A stretch of 64,000 bases of DNA, taken from Gibbsiella quercinecans (GTDB taxonomy: Bacteria; Pseudomonadota; Gammaproteobacteria; Enterobacterales; Enterobacteriaceae). The first letter of the stretch is position 1; every line of letters starts with the position of its first letter. The translations under genes were made by a program, and so were the position numbers. Positions 17,378 through 24,985 of this stretch are shown piece by piece. The DNA lies in assembly GCF_002291425.1 (NCBI RefSeq), contig NZ_CP014136.1:1054001-1118000 (forward strand), in the 5' to 3' direction. The notes beneath the pieces are model-generated. The model ran no database searches, had not been told where the DNA came from, and saw only the letters and a list, made by a program, of their open reading frames with translations.

Positions 17378-17860
17378 ATGAAGCTGCGCGCAGGCTTTTG
17401 GCTTGTTACCCTGGGGTTCTGCGTTTACTGGGCGCTGGCAGTACTTGGCCGCGAACGCGCCGAAGTTTTACTGATCGGCGGCGCACTGCTGGCGCCGCTG
17501 CTGCCCTATGGCCGGCAACGGCGCTGGCTGCTGTTGGCTGCGCCATTGGGGATGGCGATGGATGCCGCCTGGCACTACGCCGGCGTGGTGGCCTACGTCA
17601 GCCAACCGGCGCTGCCGCTGTGGGCGGGGGCGCTTTGGCTAACCTTCAGTTGCTGGTGGTACTGGCTGCTGCCGCAGTTGCAAAGCACCCTGATGGCACT
17701 GGCGGTCGCCGGCGCTATCGGCGGCCCTCTCACCGGCCTGGCCGGTTGGCAATTGCAGGCCATCGCCCCCGGTATCGCGCCGCAACTGATGCTATTGGTG
17801 CTGTCCGCCAGTTGGGCGGTTTACCTGCCGTTAATCAGTTATCCCTTGTTAAAGCGCTGA
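17378..17860 (+). CDS. DUF2878-like integral membrane protein
   Basis: This is a 160-residue protein with about five hydrophobic helices (for example FWLVTLGFCVYWALAVLG at the start, and LPLWAGALWLTFSCWWYWLLP in the middle). It looks like the DUF2878 family, whose function is unknown. GGTGGA precedes two adjacent ATGs (17375 and 17378); the second has better spacing. The open frame runs back to 17213 inside the upstream gene, but without a sensible start. It follows the Fe-S-type regulator gene by about 100 nt on the same strand. Confidence 0.65.
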   Translation: MKLRAGFWLVTLGFCVYWALAVLGRERAEVLLIGGALLAPLLPYGRQRRWLLLAAPLGMAMDAAWHYAGVVAYVSQPALPLWAGALWLTFSCWWYWLLPQLQSTLMALAVAGAIGGPLTGLAGWQLQAIAPGIAPQLMLLVLSASWAVYLPLISYPLLKR

Positions 17861-17914
17861 TGATAGCGCCGGGGAAAGCGGCCCGGGCGACTAAACCACC
17901 ACAAAAAATGGTGT

Positions 17915-17942
17915 TTGTTTCAACAGGGGAAAAGCCTATAAT
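17915..17942 (+). promoter_or_regulatory. Sigma-70 promoter for the 55-aa membrane peptide
   Basis: TTGTTT (17915-17920), 16-bp spacer, TATAAT (17937-17942). A start around 17949 would leave a leader of about 29 nt before ATG 17978. Confidence 0.5.
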
Positions 17943-17977
17943 CGGCCCCTTATCTGAGCAACCAGCGATCGACTCCC

Positions 17978-18145
17978 ATGCGGAAAAAAGCGTTTATCAT
18001 CATCATCGCCCTGTGCGCCTTCGGTTCGCTTGGCGGTGTCTTCCTGGCCGGGCTGAATATCTACACCCGCTCCACCACGCCGCAGGAAACCAACAGCCAG
18101 GCGCCTTCCGTGCTGCCTATGCCGAGCCAACAGGATCAGCAGTAA
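17978..18145 (+). CDS. Small single-pass membrane protein, 55 aa
   Basis: ATG 17978 opens a 55-codon frame ending at TAA 18143. The product starts MRKKAFIIIIALCAFGSLGG, with a basic N-terminus and one long hydrophobic helix (about residues 5-27), then a polar Ser/Thr/Pro/Gln-rich tail ending SQQDQQ. The shape suggests an inner-membrane anchor with the tail outside. It could be related to small DUF2633-type proteins, but I do not recognise it firmly. A good sigma-70 promoter lies just upstream, whereas the Shine-Dalgarno is weak. It ends 12 nt from the convergent PhnD-like gene. Confidence 0.6.
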   Translation: MRKKAFIIIIALCAFGSLGGVFLAGLNIYTRSTTPQETNSQAPSVLPMPSQQDQQ

Positions 18146-18157
18146 CCTCTTTGGCTG

Positions 18158-18937
18158 TTAAAGCATACTGACCCCTAACGCCGCCGCGTGCTGCTCCTGA
18201 TCGGCGATCGCCTGATACGCTGAACGCGGTATCAGGCTGAAGTCCCCGATCAGCAGGCTCTCACTGGCCGGATCGTTAACCATCGCGCTGGCCGCCGCCC
18301 GCAAAATCGCCAGCTGTTCCGCCGTCGTGGCGGCGGCGGTAATCAGCGGCATGCCAGGCACCGACGCCGTGCGGCCAATGATTTTCACCCCCGCCAGCGC
18401 CTGCGGCTGCGCGCGCTTTAGCAGCTCCAGGCTCACGCAATCAACGGCGGCAATATCCGCCAGCCCTAGCTGAATCGCCCGCACGGAATTTTCATGGCTG
18501 CCGGTAACCACCGCGCGGCTGAAAAAACGCCCATTCTCCGCCAGCGGCGCCACCAGCGCCCGCAGACTGTTATAGCCTGACTGGGAATCGGCGTGGTTAT
18601 AGGCCACCACCCGGCCGCGGAAATCCGCCAGCCGCTCACCGGGGGCATCTGCCCGCACAACCAACCAGCTGCTGTAGTTTGCGCCGTTACAGCCCTCGAC
18701 CCGATAATGGTAGGTGCCGACCAGTTTGACGTGCGGCAAATATTTCACCAGCGTATAACCACAGGTTTGGCTTAGCAGCAGGTCTGGCTGCTGCCAGTGC
18801 AGCAAGAGATCCTGCGGCCAGCTCAACGCGGCCGGCGCGTCCGGCAAGCCGAGCTCCAACAGCCTGGCGCGCAGCGCATGCCAGAACAATGCGACCTGCT
18901 GGCGGCCGACGCCATACATCGGCAAAGATACCTGCAT
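18158..18937 (-). CDS. PhnD-like phosphate/phosphonate-binding protein without signal peptide
   Basis: The 259-residue protein has the fold of PhnD-type ABC substrate-binding proteins: SLPMYGVGRQQVALFWHALR at the N-terminus, the LLLSQTCGYTLV block, and the SQSGYNSLRALV and ADIAAVDCVSLELL blocks that line the ligand cleft. It begins directly with the first beta-strand and has no signal peptide or lipobox, so it should be cytosolic. ATG 18937 has AAGGGGG four bases upstream, so the short N-terminus appears real. No permease or ATPase gene is adjacent. It may be a cytosolic ligand-binding or sensor protein (inference). Confidence 0.75.
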   Translation of the reverse strand: MQVSLPMYGVGRQQVALFWHALRARLLELGLPDAPAALSWPQDLLLHWQQPDLLLSQTCGYTLVKYLPHVKLVGTYHYRVEGCNGANYSSWLVVRADAPGERLADFRGRVVAYNHADSQSGYNSLRALVAPLAENGRFFSRAVVTGSHENSVRAIQLGLADIAAVDCVSLELLKRAQPQALAGVKIIGRTASVPGMPLITAAATTAEQLAILRAAASAMVNDPASESLLIGDFSLIPRSAYQAIADQEQHAAALGVSML

Positions 18938-19180
18938 AAGACCCCCTTAGCGCAGAAATGCGTAGTGCCCACGCCGGCTGATGCCCGACGGCCAGACAGC
19001 GCCCCTGACGTTTCAACCACCCAGTGATAATCATAGCCAACAGAACGCACACGCAATCGGCCAACTGTCGCAAACCCGGCAGGAAATCAGCATCCGCCGC
19101 GTGAGCTTTCGCCGCCAATAGCGAAGAGCAAAACTATACTGAAGAGAACAAGCCCATATCTATCAGGCAGAGACTGAAAA

Positions 19181-20242
19181 ATGAATGCGCGTCAACGCCA
19201 GGCGGCGGTAACCGCTGCCCACGGGCAAGCGTTAGTTTTCCGCCCTTTGCGCCTGCGCCCGCCGCGGGTTAATGAAGTGCGGGTACGCCTGGTAGCCTGC
19301 GGCATTTGCCATACCGATCTCAGTTGCTGCGCCGGCGCTATGGCGGGCGCGATACTCGGCCATGAAGGCGCCGGCATCGTTGAGCAGGTGGGCAAACAGG
19401 TGCGCAGCGTGCAGCCTGGCGATGCAGTGGTGCTGTCTTATCAATCCTGCGGCCAGTGCCCCGCTTGCCGGCAGCAACGCCCGGCTCACTGCGAAAACTT
19501 CTGGCAGTTGAACTTCGATTTTCAGCGCCTGGACGGCAGCAGTGGTTATTACCCGCCGCTGCACGGCCACTTTTTCGGGCAATCCGCCTTCGCCACCCAT
19601 GCGCTGGTCACCGAGCGTAATCTGGTGAAGGTTGCGCCGGATTTGCCGCTAGAGGTGATTGCGCCGCTCGGCTGTGGGTTGCAGACCGGGGCGGGCACCA
19701 TTATCAATTCGCTGAATCTGCAGGCCGGCGAGAATGTACTGATCCTGGGTGCCGGTACGGTCGGCCTGGCGGCGATCATGGCGGCGGCTATCCGCCAGGC
19801 GGGCAATATCGCCGCCGTCGATCTGCTGCCCCAACGGCTACAGTTGGCGGCAGAACTGGGCGCCACCACCACGCTGGCCGGCGATGACCCCGCGCTGCCG
19901 GCGGCGCTTACCGCCCTTGGCGTAGCCTGGGACTACGTGGTGGATACCACCGGCAGCCGTATGCTGGATGAGCTGGGCCAGCAGGTGCTGTGCCCCGGCG
20001 GCACTCTGGTGCGGTTGACTGGCGGCGGCGGAATGCGGCTTTCCGAAGGGCGGAAAATTATCAGCGTTATTCAAGGGGATGCCATCCCGCAGCGCTTTAT
20101 CCCCTACCTGATCGCCCAATGGCAAAAGGGCTGTTTTCCTTTCGATCGTTTGATCACGCATTACCCTTTCAACGCCATCAACCAGGCGCTGGCGGCAGCG
20201 AAATCCGGCGACGCGATAAAAGCCGTACTGCGTTTTACTTAA
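19181..20242 (+). CDS. Zinc-dependent (aryl-)alcohol dehydrogenase, MDR superfamily
   Basis: This medium-chain dehydrogenase of 353 residues has the catalytic zinc ligands in CGICHTDL and GHEGAG, the structural zinc cysteines in CGQCPACRQQRPAHC, and the Rossmann motif GAGTVG for NAD(P). The long segment between the structural zinc loop and the Rossmann fold, with QTGAGTIIN, resembles benzyl/aryl-alcohol dehydrogenases (XylB-like). It should oxidise an aromatic or allylic primary alcohol to the aldehyde in the cytosol. It is followed after 126 nt by an MFS transporter on the same strand, and the pair ends at a strong terminator, so uptake plus oxidation of one compound is plausible. Confidence 0.82.
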   Translation: MNARQRQAAVTAAHGQALVFRPLRLRPPRVNEVRVRLVACGICHTDLSCCAGAMAGAILGHEGAGIVEQVGKQVRSVQPGDAVVLSYQSCGQCPACRQQRPAHCENFWQLNFDFQRLDGSSGYYPPLHGHFFGQSAFATHALVTERNLVKVAPDLPLEVIAPLGCGLQTGAGTIINSLNLQAGENVLILGAGTVGLAAIMAAAIRQAGNIAAVDLLPQRLQLAAELGATTTLAGDDPALPAALTALGVAWDYVVDTTGSRMLDELGQQVLCPGGTLVRLTGGGGMRLSEGRKIISVIQGDAIPQRFIPYLIAQWQKGCFPFDRLITHYPFNAINQALAAAKSGDAIKAVLRFT

Positions 20243-20368
20243 CCGCGATTAGCGGCCAATAGATTAATTTTCAACGCCTTTTGGTTGTATCGTTATAACA
20301 AAAAAGAATTGGTTATGACGTATTCCCCGCCGTTATGCTTCTTTTTTTATCTAACAAGCAGAATTATT

Positions 20369-21838
20369 ATGTCGACAACCATTGTGGCGCCCACCGTCAC
20401 ATCTTCTACAGGGATAACCGGGGCAGCCGTCCCCATCCGCAACGCCGCCGATGTGGCCAATTTGGTCAACGGCGGCGCCGCCAAGCGTAACGACGCGCGT
20501 ATCGTGGTCGCCATCGCGCTGGGCGGCGTATTTTTGGACGCTTACGATCTGGGCGCGCTGGCGTTCGGTATTAAAGACGTGGCGCGCGAGTTCAATCTCT
20601 CGCCAACCGGCACCGGGCTGGTTGCCTCTGCCATTACCTTCGGCGCCATCATCGGTGCATTTATCGGCGGCTACCTGACCGACAAAATCGGCCGTTATCG
20701 CGTGTTTATGGCGGATATGTTTTTCTTCGTCTTCGCTGCGTTGGCCTGCGCCTTCGCGCCCAATGAATGGGTGCTGGGCGGCGCGCGTTTCGTGATGGGG
20801 CTGGGCGTGGGGATCGATCTGCCGGTAGCGATGGCGTTTTTGGCCGAGTTCTCGCGCCTTTCCGGCCGCGGCAACAAAGCGGCGCGCATCGCCATGTGGT
20901 GCCCCACCTGGTATGCGGCAATCAGTATTTCCTACCTGCTGGTGCTGTTGCTGTATGGCGTGCTGCCGGAAAGCCATACCGACTGGCTGTGGCGGCTGAT
21001 CCTTGGCTTTGGCGCCGTGCCGGCGCTGCTGATTATCGCCATCCGCAGCCGCTATATGAGTGAATCGCCGGTGTGGGCCGCCAACCAGGGCGATCTGCAG
21101 GGCGCGGCCGCGATCCTGCGGCGCTCGTACAATATCAATGCTGAAGTTACTGCTGACGCTGAACAGGGCCGGCCGGTGCAGGCGCGGCGCGCCTCATGGC
21201 GCAACTACGGCACCCTGCTGCAAGGCGTTTACCTGCGGCGCACGGTGCTGGCGACGGTTATCGCCATTGCCTCTTCTTTTGCCTATAACGCCGTCGCCTT
21301 TGGCCTGCCGGTGATCCTTTCCAGTTTCCTGGCGCAGTCGATGCTAAGCACCATTCTGTTCTCGCTGGCGCTCAACCTGCTGTTTGCCTTTGTCGGCGGC
21401 TTGATTGCCGTGCGGTTGGTGCCCGCAGTGGGAGCCTGGAAACTGACGGTGCTGGGCTATATGTGCCAATTGGCGGCGCTGATTGGGCTGGCAGTGGTCG
21501 GCCACCCAGCCAACGGCGGCGAAGCGGCGTTTTCCATCGGCATGCTGGCGCTGTTCCTGCTTGGCCAGGGCTTTGGCCCCGGCTCGCACAGCATGACGTT
21601 TGCCTCGCTAAGTTACCCGACCTCGCTGCGTGGCGTTGGCGTCGGCTTTAACCAAACGCTGATGCGATCCAGCTCAACGCTGTCGCTGTTCCTGTTCCCG
21701 GTACTCTCGGCAACGCTGGCCACCGACGTGTTCTGGGTAATCGCTCTCGCGCCGCTGATCGGCCTGGTTGCGCTGCTGGCGATCCGCTGGGAGCCTTCGG
21801 GCTACGATGTGGACGCCGAAGACTTCCAACGTTCATAA
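20369..21838 (+). CDS. MFS transporter (sugar/aromatic-acid:H+ symporter type)
   Basis: A 12-helix major facilitator of 489 residues. The loop 2-3 signature GGYLTDKIGRYRV and the GVGIDLPVAMAFLAEF segment after helix 4 are characteristic of the sugar and aromatic-acid symporter branches. The first 45 residues are polar (MSTTIVAPTVTSSTG). The frame is open from 20285, but ATG 20369 begins the family-like N-terminus; its ribosome-binding site is weak. It probably acts with the upstream alcohol dehydrogenase. The substrate is not identifiable from sequence alone. Confidence 0.82.
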   Translation: MSTTIVAPTVTSSTGITGAAVPIRNAADVANLVNGGAAKRNDARIVVAIALGGVFLDAYDLGALAFGIKDVAREFNLSPTGTGLVASAITFGAIIGAFIGGYLTDKIGRYRVFMADMFFFVFAALACAFAPNEWVLGGARFVMGLGVGIDLPVAMAFLAEFSRLSGRGNKAARIAMWCPTWYAAISISYLLVLLLYGVLPESHTDWLWRLILGFGAVPALLIIAIRSRYMSESPVWAANQGDLQGAAAILRRSYNINAEVTADAEQGRPVQARRASWRNYGTLLQGVYLRRTVLATVIAIASSFAYNAVAFGLPVILSSFLAQSMLSTILFSLALNLLFAFVGGLIAVRLVPAVGAWKLTVLGYMCQLAALIGLAVVGHPANGGEAAFSIGMLALFLLGQGFGPGSHSMTFASLSYPTSLRGVGVGFNQTLMRSSSTLSLFLFPVLSATLATDVFWVIALAPLIGLVALLAIRWEPSGYDVDAEDFQRS

Positions 21839-21845
21839 CCCCGCC

Positions 21846-21877
21846 CGTGTTCCCCTTCCCGCAAGGGGAACACGTTT
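21846..21877 (+). terminator. Strong terminator after the MFS gene
   Basis: CGTGTTCCCCTT-CCCGC-AAGGGGAACACG is a perfect 12-bp stem followed by TTT, eight bases past the stop codon. Confidence 0.85.
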
Positions 21878-21916
21878 ACCGCCGCGCTTCCCTGCCGCAT
21901 AACCACATTCACTTAA

Positions 21917-21976
21917 CAACCCAATAAGATACTAGCTTAATAAGTTGCCATGTTAGCAAGCTAATAGTTTGCTAGC
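21917..21976. repeat. Remote copy of the parA-flanking repeat
   Basis: Positions 21917-21944 match 55452-55479 at 27 of 28 bases by direct comparison. The segment contains the near-palindrome AGCTTA-A-TAAGTT (21934-21946) and, to the right, TAGCAA-N8-TTGCTA-like arms around AAGCTAATAG, a string also found at 56653 after the RHH-like gene. It lies between convergent stop codons and so is not a promoter for either neighbour. Confidence 0.75.
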
Positions 21977-21993
21977 CTGCCAGGCTGATAACC

Positions 21994-22416
21994 TCATATG
22001 GCCGCGAGCTGCAGGTAGTGCGCCAACCGTTGACGCAGGTGGGCAATGCCTTGCGGATGCTGGATAAACACCGCCGCCGGCATCATCTGCCAGCGCTGCC
22101 CTTCATCACCAAAACGGATAGCGGCGATCTGCGCCGGCGTTAACGCGCCGGCCATAAACCAGGTTGGCAGGATGCCGCCGCGCGGGTTGGCGTAGCAGCG
22201 CTGCCAAAGCACCTGGCCCGCGCTGATCGCCAGCCCAAATTCTTCCTGCACCTCACGCTGCACGCAGGCCAGCGGCGTTTCCAGCCCTTCGCGCCCACCG
22301 CCGGGCAGATCCCAACAGCCAGGCCATGGGATGCCGGGTTTATCGTCGCGCTGATAAACCAGCACCCGCCCGGCCTGCAACAGCGCGATTTTTGCGCCGT
22401 CAAAGTTTTGCTGCAC
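21994..22416 (-). CDS. NUDIX hydrolase
   Basis: The Nudix box is complete: G-REGLE-TPLACVQ-REVQEEFG fits GX5EX7REUXEEXGU at residues about 41-63. The 140-residue protein would hydrolyse a nucleoside diphosphate linked to another moiety; such short enzymes often act on oxidised nucleotides or other NTPs. The start is GTG 22416 with AGGGGG eight bases upstream; no ATG fits. It is monocistronic on the minus strand, with sseA divergent 109 nt away. Specificity is unknown. Confidence 0.85.
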   Translation of the reverse strand: MQQNFDGAKIALLQAGRVLVYQRDDKPGIPWPGCWDLPGGGREGLETPLACVQREVQEEFGLAISAGQVLWQRCYANPRGGILPTWFMAGALTPAQIAAIRFGDEGQRWQMMPAAVFIQHPQGIAHLRQRLAHYLQLAAI

Positions 22417-22524
22417 CTGATGCCCCCTGCCCGTTACGCCAGATTCCTGCGGCCATCATATCTCATCCGCCGGCCCCCTGGTGTATAGTAAAAAACCCGC
22501 TATCACTACAGGCGAACCAATACC

Positions 22525-23376
22525 ATGAAATCACCTTTTCTGGTCACCCCGCAATGGCTGGCCCAGCACATCAACGATGAAGATCTGGCCATTGTCGATG
22601 TGAGAATGTCCCCACCCGGCCTGCAGCCCAAAAGAGACATTCAGGCCGAGTTTGAGCACGGGCACCTACCTGGCGCCGTGTACTTCGATATTGACGACGT
22701 CGCGGATAAAAATACGGATCTGCCGCACATGCTGCCTTCGGCCGACGCCTTTAGCCAGGCCGCCGGTGCGCTGGGCATCAGCGATAAGCACACCATTGTG
22801 GTCTATGACGAGGGCAACCAGTTCTCTGCCCCGCGCGGCTGGTGGACGTTCCGTAACTTCGGCGCGAAAAACGTTTACGTACTGGACGAAGGCCTGAACG
22901 GCTGGCTGGCGTTGGGCCATGCGCTTGAAACCGGCAACGCCAGCCGCCCGGCAGCCACCTTTACCGCCCGCTTCAATGCCGATGCGGTCGCCAGTATGCG
23001 GCAGGTCGAGCTGGCGCTGGAGGGGCAGGCGCAAATACTCGACGCGCGCGCCGCGCCGCGTTTCAATGCCGAAGCGCCAGAGCCGCGCCCCGGCCTGCAC
23101 CGTGGGCATATCCCCGGCAGCATCAATATCCCGTTCGGCGAACTGCTGGAAAATGGCCAATTCAAAACGCTGCCCGCGCTGGAAAAAACCTTCACGGATA
23201 AAGGGGTCGATCTTAACGGGCCGATCATCACCAGCTGCGGCTCCGGCGTAACCGCCGCGGTGTTGGCGTTCGGCCTGCTGTCGTTGGGCGCCACGCAGGT
23301 AAAACTGTATGACGGCTCATGGGCGCAGTGGGGCGCGCTCGACGGCCACCAGCCGATCGAACCGCAACCGGCCTAG
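22525..23376 (+). CDS. sseA: 3-mercaptopyruvate sulfurtransferase SseA
   Basis: SseA transfers sulfane sulfur from 3-mercaptopyruvate to a thiol or cyanide acceptor. There are two rhodanese domains (about 1-140 and 155-283). The active-site loop CGSGVTA has Cys238, the same number as in E. coli, and the glycine-serine loop is the mercaptopyruvate type rather than the thiosulfate type. The length is 283 aa. It is divergent from the NUDIX gene, and its TAG overlaps the stop codon of the convergent LysR gene (shared CTAG at 23373-23376), so there is no intergenic terminator. Confidence 0.93.
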   Translation: MKSPFLVTPQWLAQHINDEDLAIVDVRMSPPGLQPKRDIQAEFEHGHLPGAVYFDIDDVADKNTDLPHMLPSADAFSQAAGALGISDKHTIVVYDEGNQFSAPRGWWTFRNFGAKNVYVLDEGLNGWLALGHALETGNASRPAATFTARFNADAVASMRQVELALEGQAQILDARAAPRFNAEAPEPRPGLHRGHIPGSINIPFGELLENGQFKTLPALEKTFTDKGVDLNGPIITSCGSGVTAAVLAFGLLSLGATQVKLYDGSWAQWGALDGHQPIEPQPA

Positions 23377-24242
23377 CCGTTTAGCCGCTCCGCGATAATA
23401 TCGGCCAGCCGCAAAATGGCGCCCGCCGGTTTTTCGTCGGCGCGGTGCAACACCACGCCGATGTCGCCGAGCGGCGGCAACACGCCGGGCGGCAGGCAAA
23501 CCAGGCTGGCCGGCACCCCGGCGCCGGTGCGCAGCGTAATGCCAAGGCCGGCGCTGACTGCCGCCCAAACGCCGCTCAGGCTGCGGCTGGTAAAGGCGAT
23601 CCGCCACGGAATGCCGGCCCGATCCAGCGTGTCCGTCGCCGCGCTGCGCATCAGGCATGGGGCATCAAACACCACCAGCGGCAGCGGCTCCCCGGCGGCC
23701 AGCCACTGTGCGATATCCACCTGTTGCCCGGCGATCCAGCGCAGCGCCCGCTGCCCCAAATGATGCTGATACGGCGAAGCCTGGCCGCCGTCCCAGGCCA
23801 ACGCCAAATCCAACTGCCCTTTCAGCAAGCTGTCGAGCAGCTCGCCATTGCGGGCGATGCGCGCCTCGATGCGCACCTGCGGGTGAGCGCGCACGAACCG
23901 GCCCAGCACCGCCGGCAAAAAGGTTTCGCCGAAATCCTCCTGTAACCCCAGGCGTACCGAGCCTTGTAAATCCAGCCCGCGCACGGCGGTAATCGCCTCA
24001 TCATTCAGTTCCAGCAGCCGGCGGGCATAGCCCAGCAGGGTTTCACCGGCTTCCGTCATCACCATACCGCGCCCGGATTTGCGCAGAATCGGCACTCCAA
24101 CCTGCTGCTCGAGTTTTTTCAGATGGGCGCTGACGGCGGAGGTAGAACGCCCCAGACGGTCGGCCGCTTTGGCAAAGCTGCCCAACTCAATGCCGGTAAC
24201 GTAACTGCGCAAGTCGTCAAGATCGAACGTAATTCTGGCCAT
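23373..24242 (-). CDS. LysR-family transcriptional regulator
   Basis: The N-terminal helix-turn-helix (about 5-65) reads LRSYVTGIELGSFAKAADRLGRSTSAVSAHLKKLE, followed by the substrate-binding domain. ATG 24242 is chosen (MARITFDLDD) because AGGA lies eight bases upstream; two earlier in-frame ATGs sit inside that site. The protein has 289 residues. It is divergent from a DUF4865 gene and an FAD monooxygenase gene, the usual arrangement in which LysR proteins control the opposite unit. Convergent with sseA by overlapping stops. Confidence 0.88.
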   Translation of the reverse strand: MARITFDLDDLRSYVTGIELGSFAKAADRLGRSTSAVSAHLKKLEQQVGVPILRKSGRGMVMTEAGETLLGYARRLLELNDEAITAVRGLDLQGSVRLGLQEDFGETFLPAVLGRFVRAHPQVRIEARIARNGELLDSLLKGQLDLALAWDGGQASPYQHHLGQRALRWIAGQQVDIAQWLAAGEPLPLVVFDAPCLMRSAATDTLDRAGIPWRIAFTSRSLSGVWAAVSAGLGITLRTGAGVPASLVCLPPGVLPPLGDIGVVLHRADEKPAGAILRLADIIAERLNG

Positions 24243-24348
24243 ACCAACCATCCTGATTTTCAAAACTATTCGTCAAAATAATACCGATTTTATTCATTAC
24301 GATGGCGTGCCACTCTGTTCCGGTCAACGTTTTTTGAGGAGAACCACC

Positions 24349-24924
24349 ATGCTTGCCATGCAATACCGCTTCACCCTGCCCGCCGATTACGATATGGCGA
24401 TCGTCCGTCAGCGCATCGCCAATTTCGGTCATTTACTGGATAACTACCCGCAGTTGATCGTGAAAGCCTATCTGTACGCCGAGGCGGGATCGCACAGCGC
24501 GGAAAACCGCTATGCGCCGTTTTATCTGTGGAACAGCAGCATCGGCATGTGTGATTTTCTGGCCAGCCCAGGGTTCGCAACGTTGACCCGGGATTTCGGC
24601 TGGCCGCAGGTTAGCCACTGGCTGCCCTGGGAGATGCGAGTTGATCGCTCAGCGCTGGCCGAAGCGCGCTTTGCCACTCAGGAATGCCGGCCAATCGCCC
24701 CCTACAGCGATTTGGCCGCGCTGCGCCGGCAACATCGGTTGGATGACCAGGCCGTGGGCGGAGTAATCGCATTCGATCCGGCCGGTTGGCAATGGCTGCG
24801 CCTGCAGCTATGGCGGGAATTGCCGACTCATGCCGCCCCCGGCAGCCAATGTTACGCCATCGGGCACATCAGCGCCCCGTTCGACCAATCACAGCCATCG
24901 ATTGACAACCTTGCGCGGTATTGA
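24349..24924 (+). CDS. DUF4865 family protein
   Basis: The protein of 191 residues begins MLAMQYRFTLPADYDMAIVR and continues LLDNYPQLIVKAYLYAE and APFYLWNSSIGMCDFL, which fits DUF4865, a family of unknown biochemical role often encoded beside LysR regulators. TTGAGGAG precedes ATG 24349 at ideal spacing, excluding the 14-residue extension. It contains no signal peptide. With the following FAD monooxygenase it may form a small oxidative operon under the divergent LysR; this is inference. Confidence 0.75.
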   Translation: MLAMQYRFTLPADYDMAIVRQRIANFGHLLDNYPQLIVKAYLYAEAGSHSAENRYAPFYLWNSSIGMCDFLASPGFATLTRDFGWPQVSHWLPWEMRVDRSALAEARFATQECRPIAPYSDLAALRRQHRLDDQAVGGVIAFDPAGWQWLRLQLWRELPTHAAPGSQCYAIGHISAPFDQSQPSIDNLARY

Positions 24925-24985
24925 TAATCATTATCAAATAATCGGCACAATGATGTGCCGGATGCCATCGCCAGGATATGCCGCT

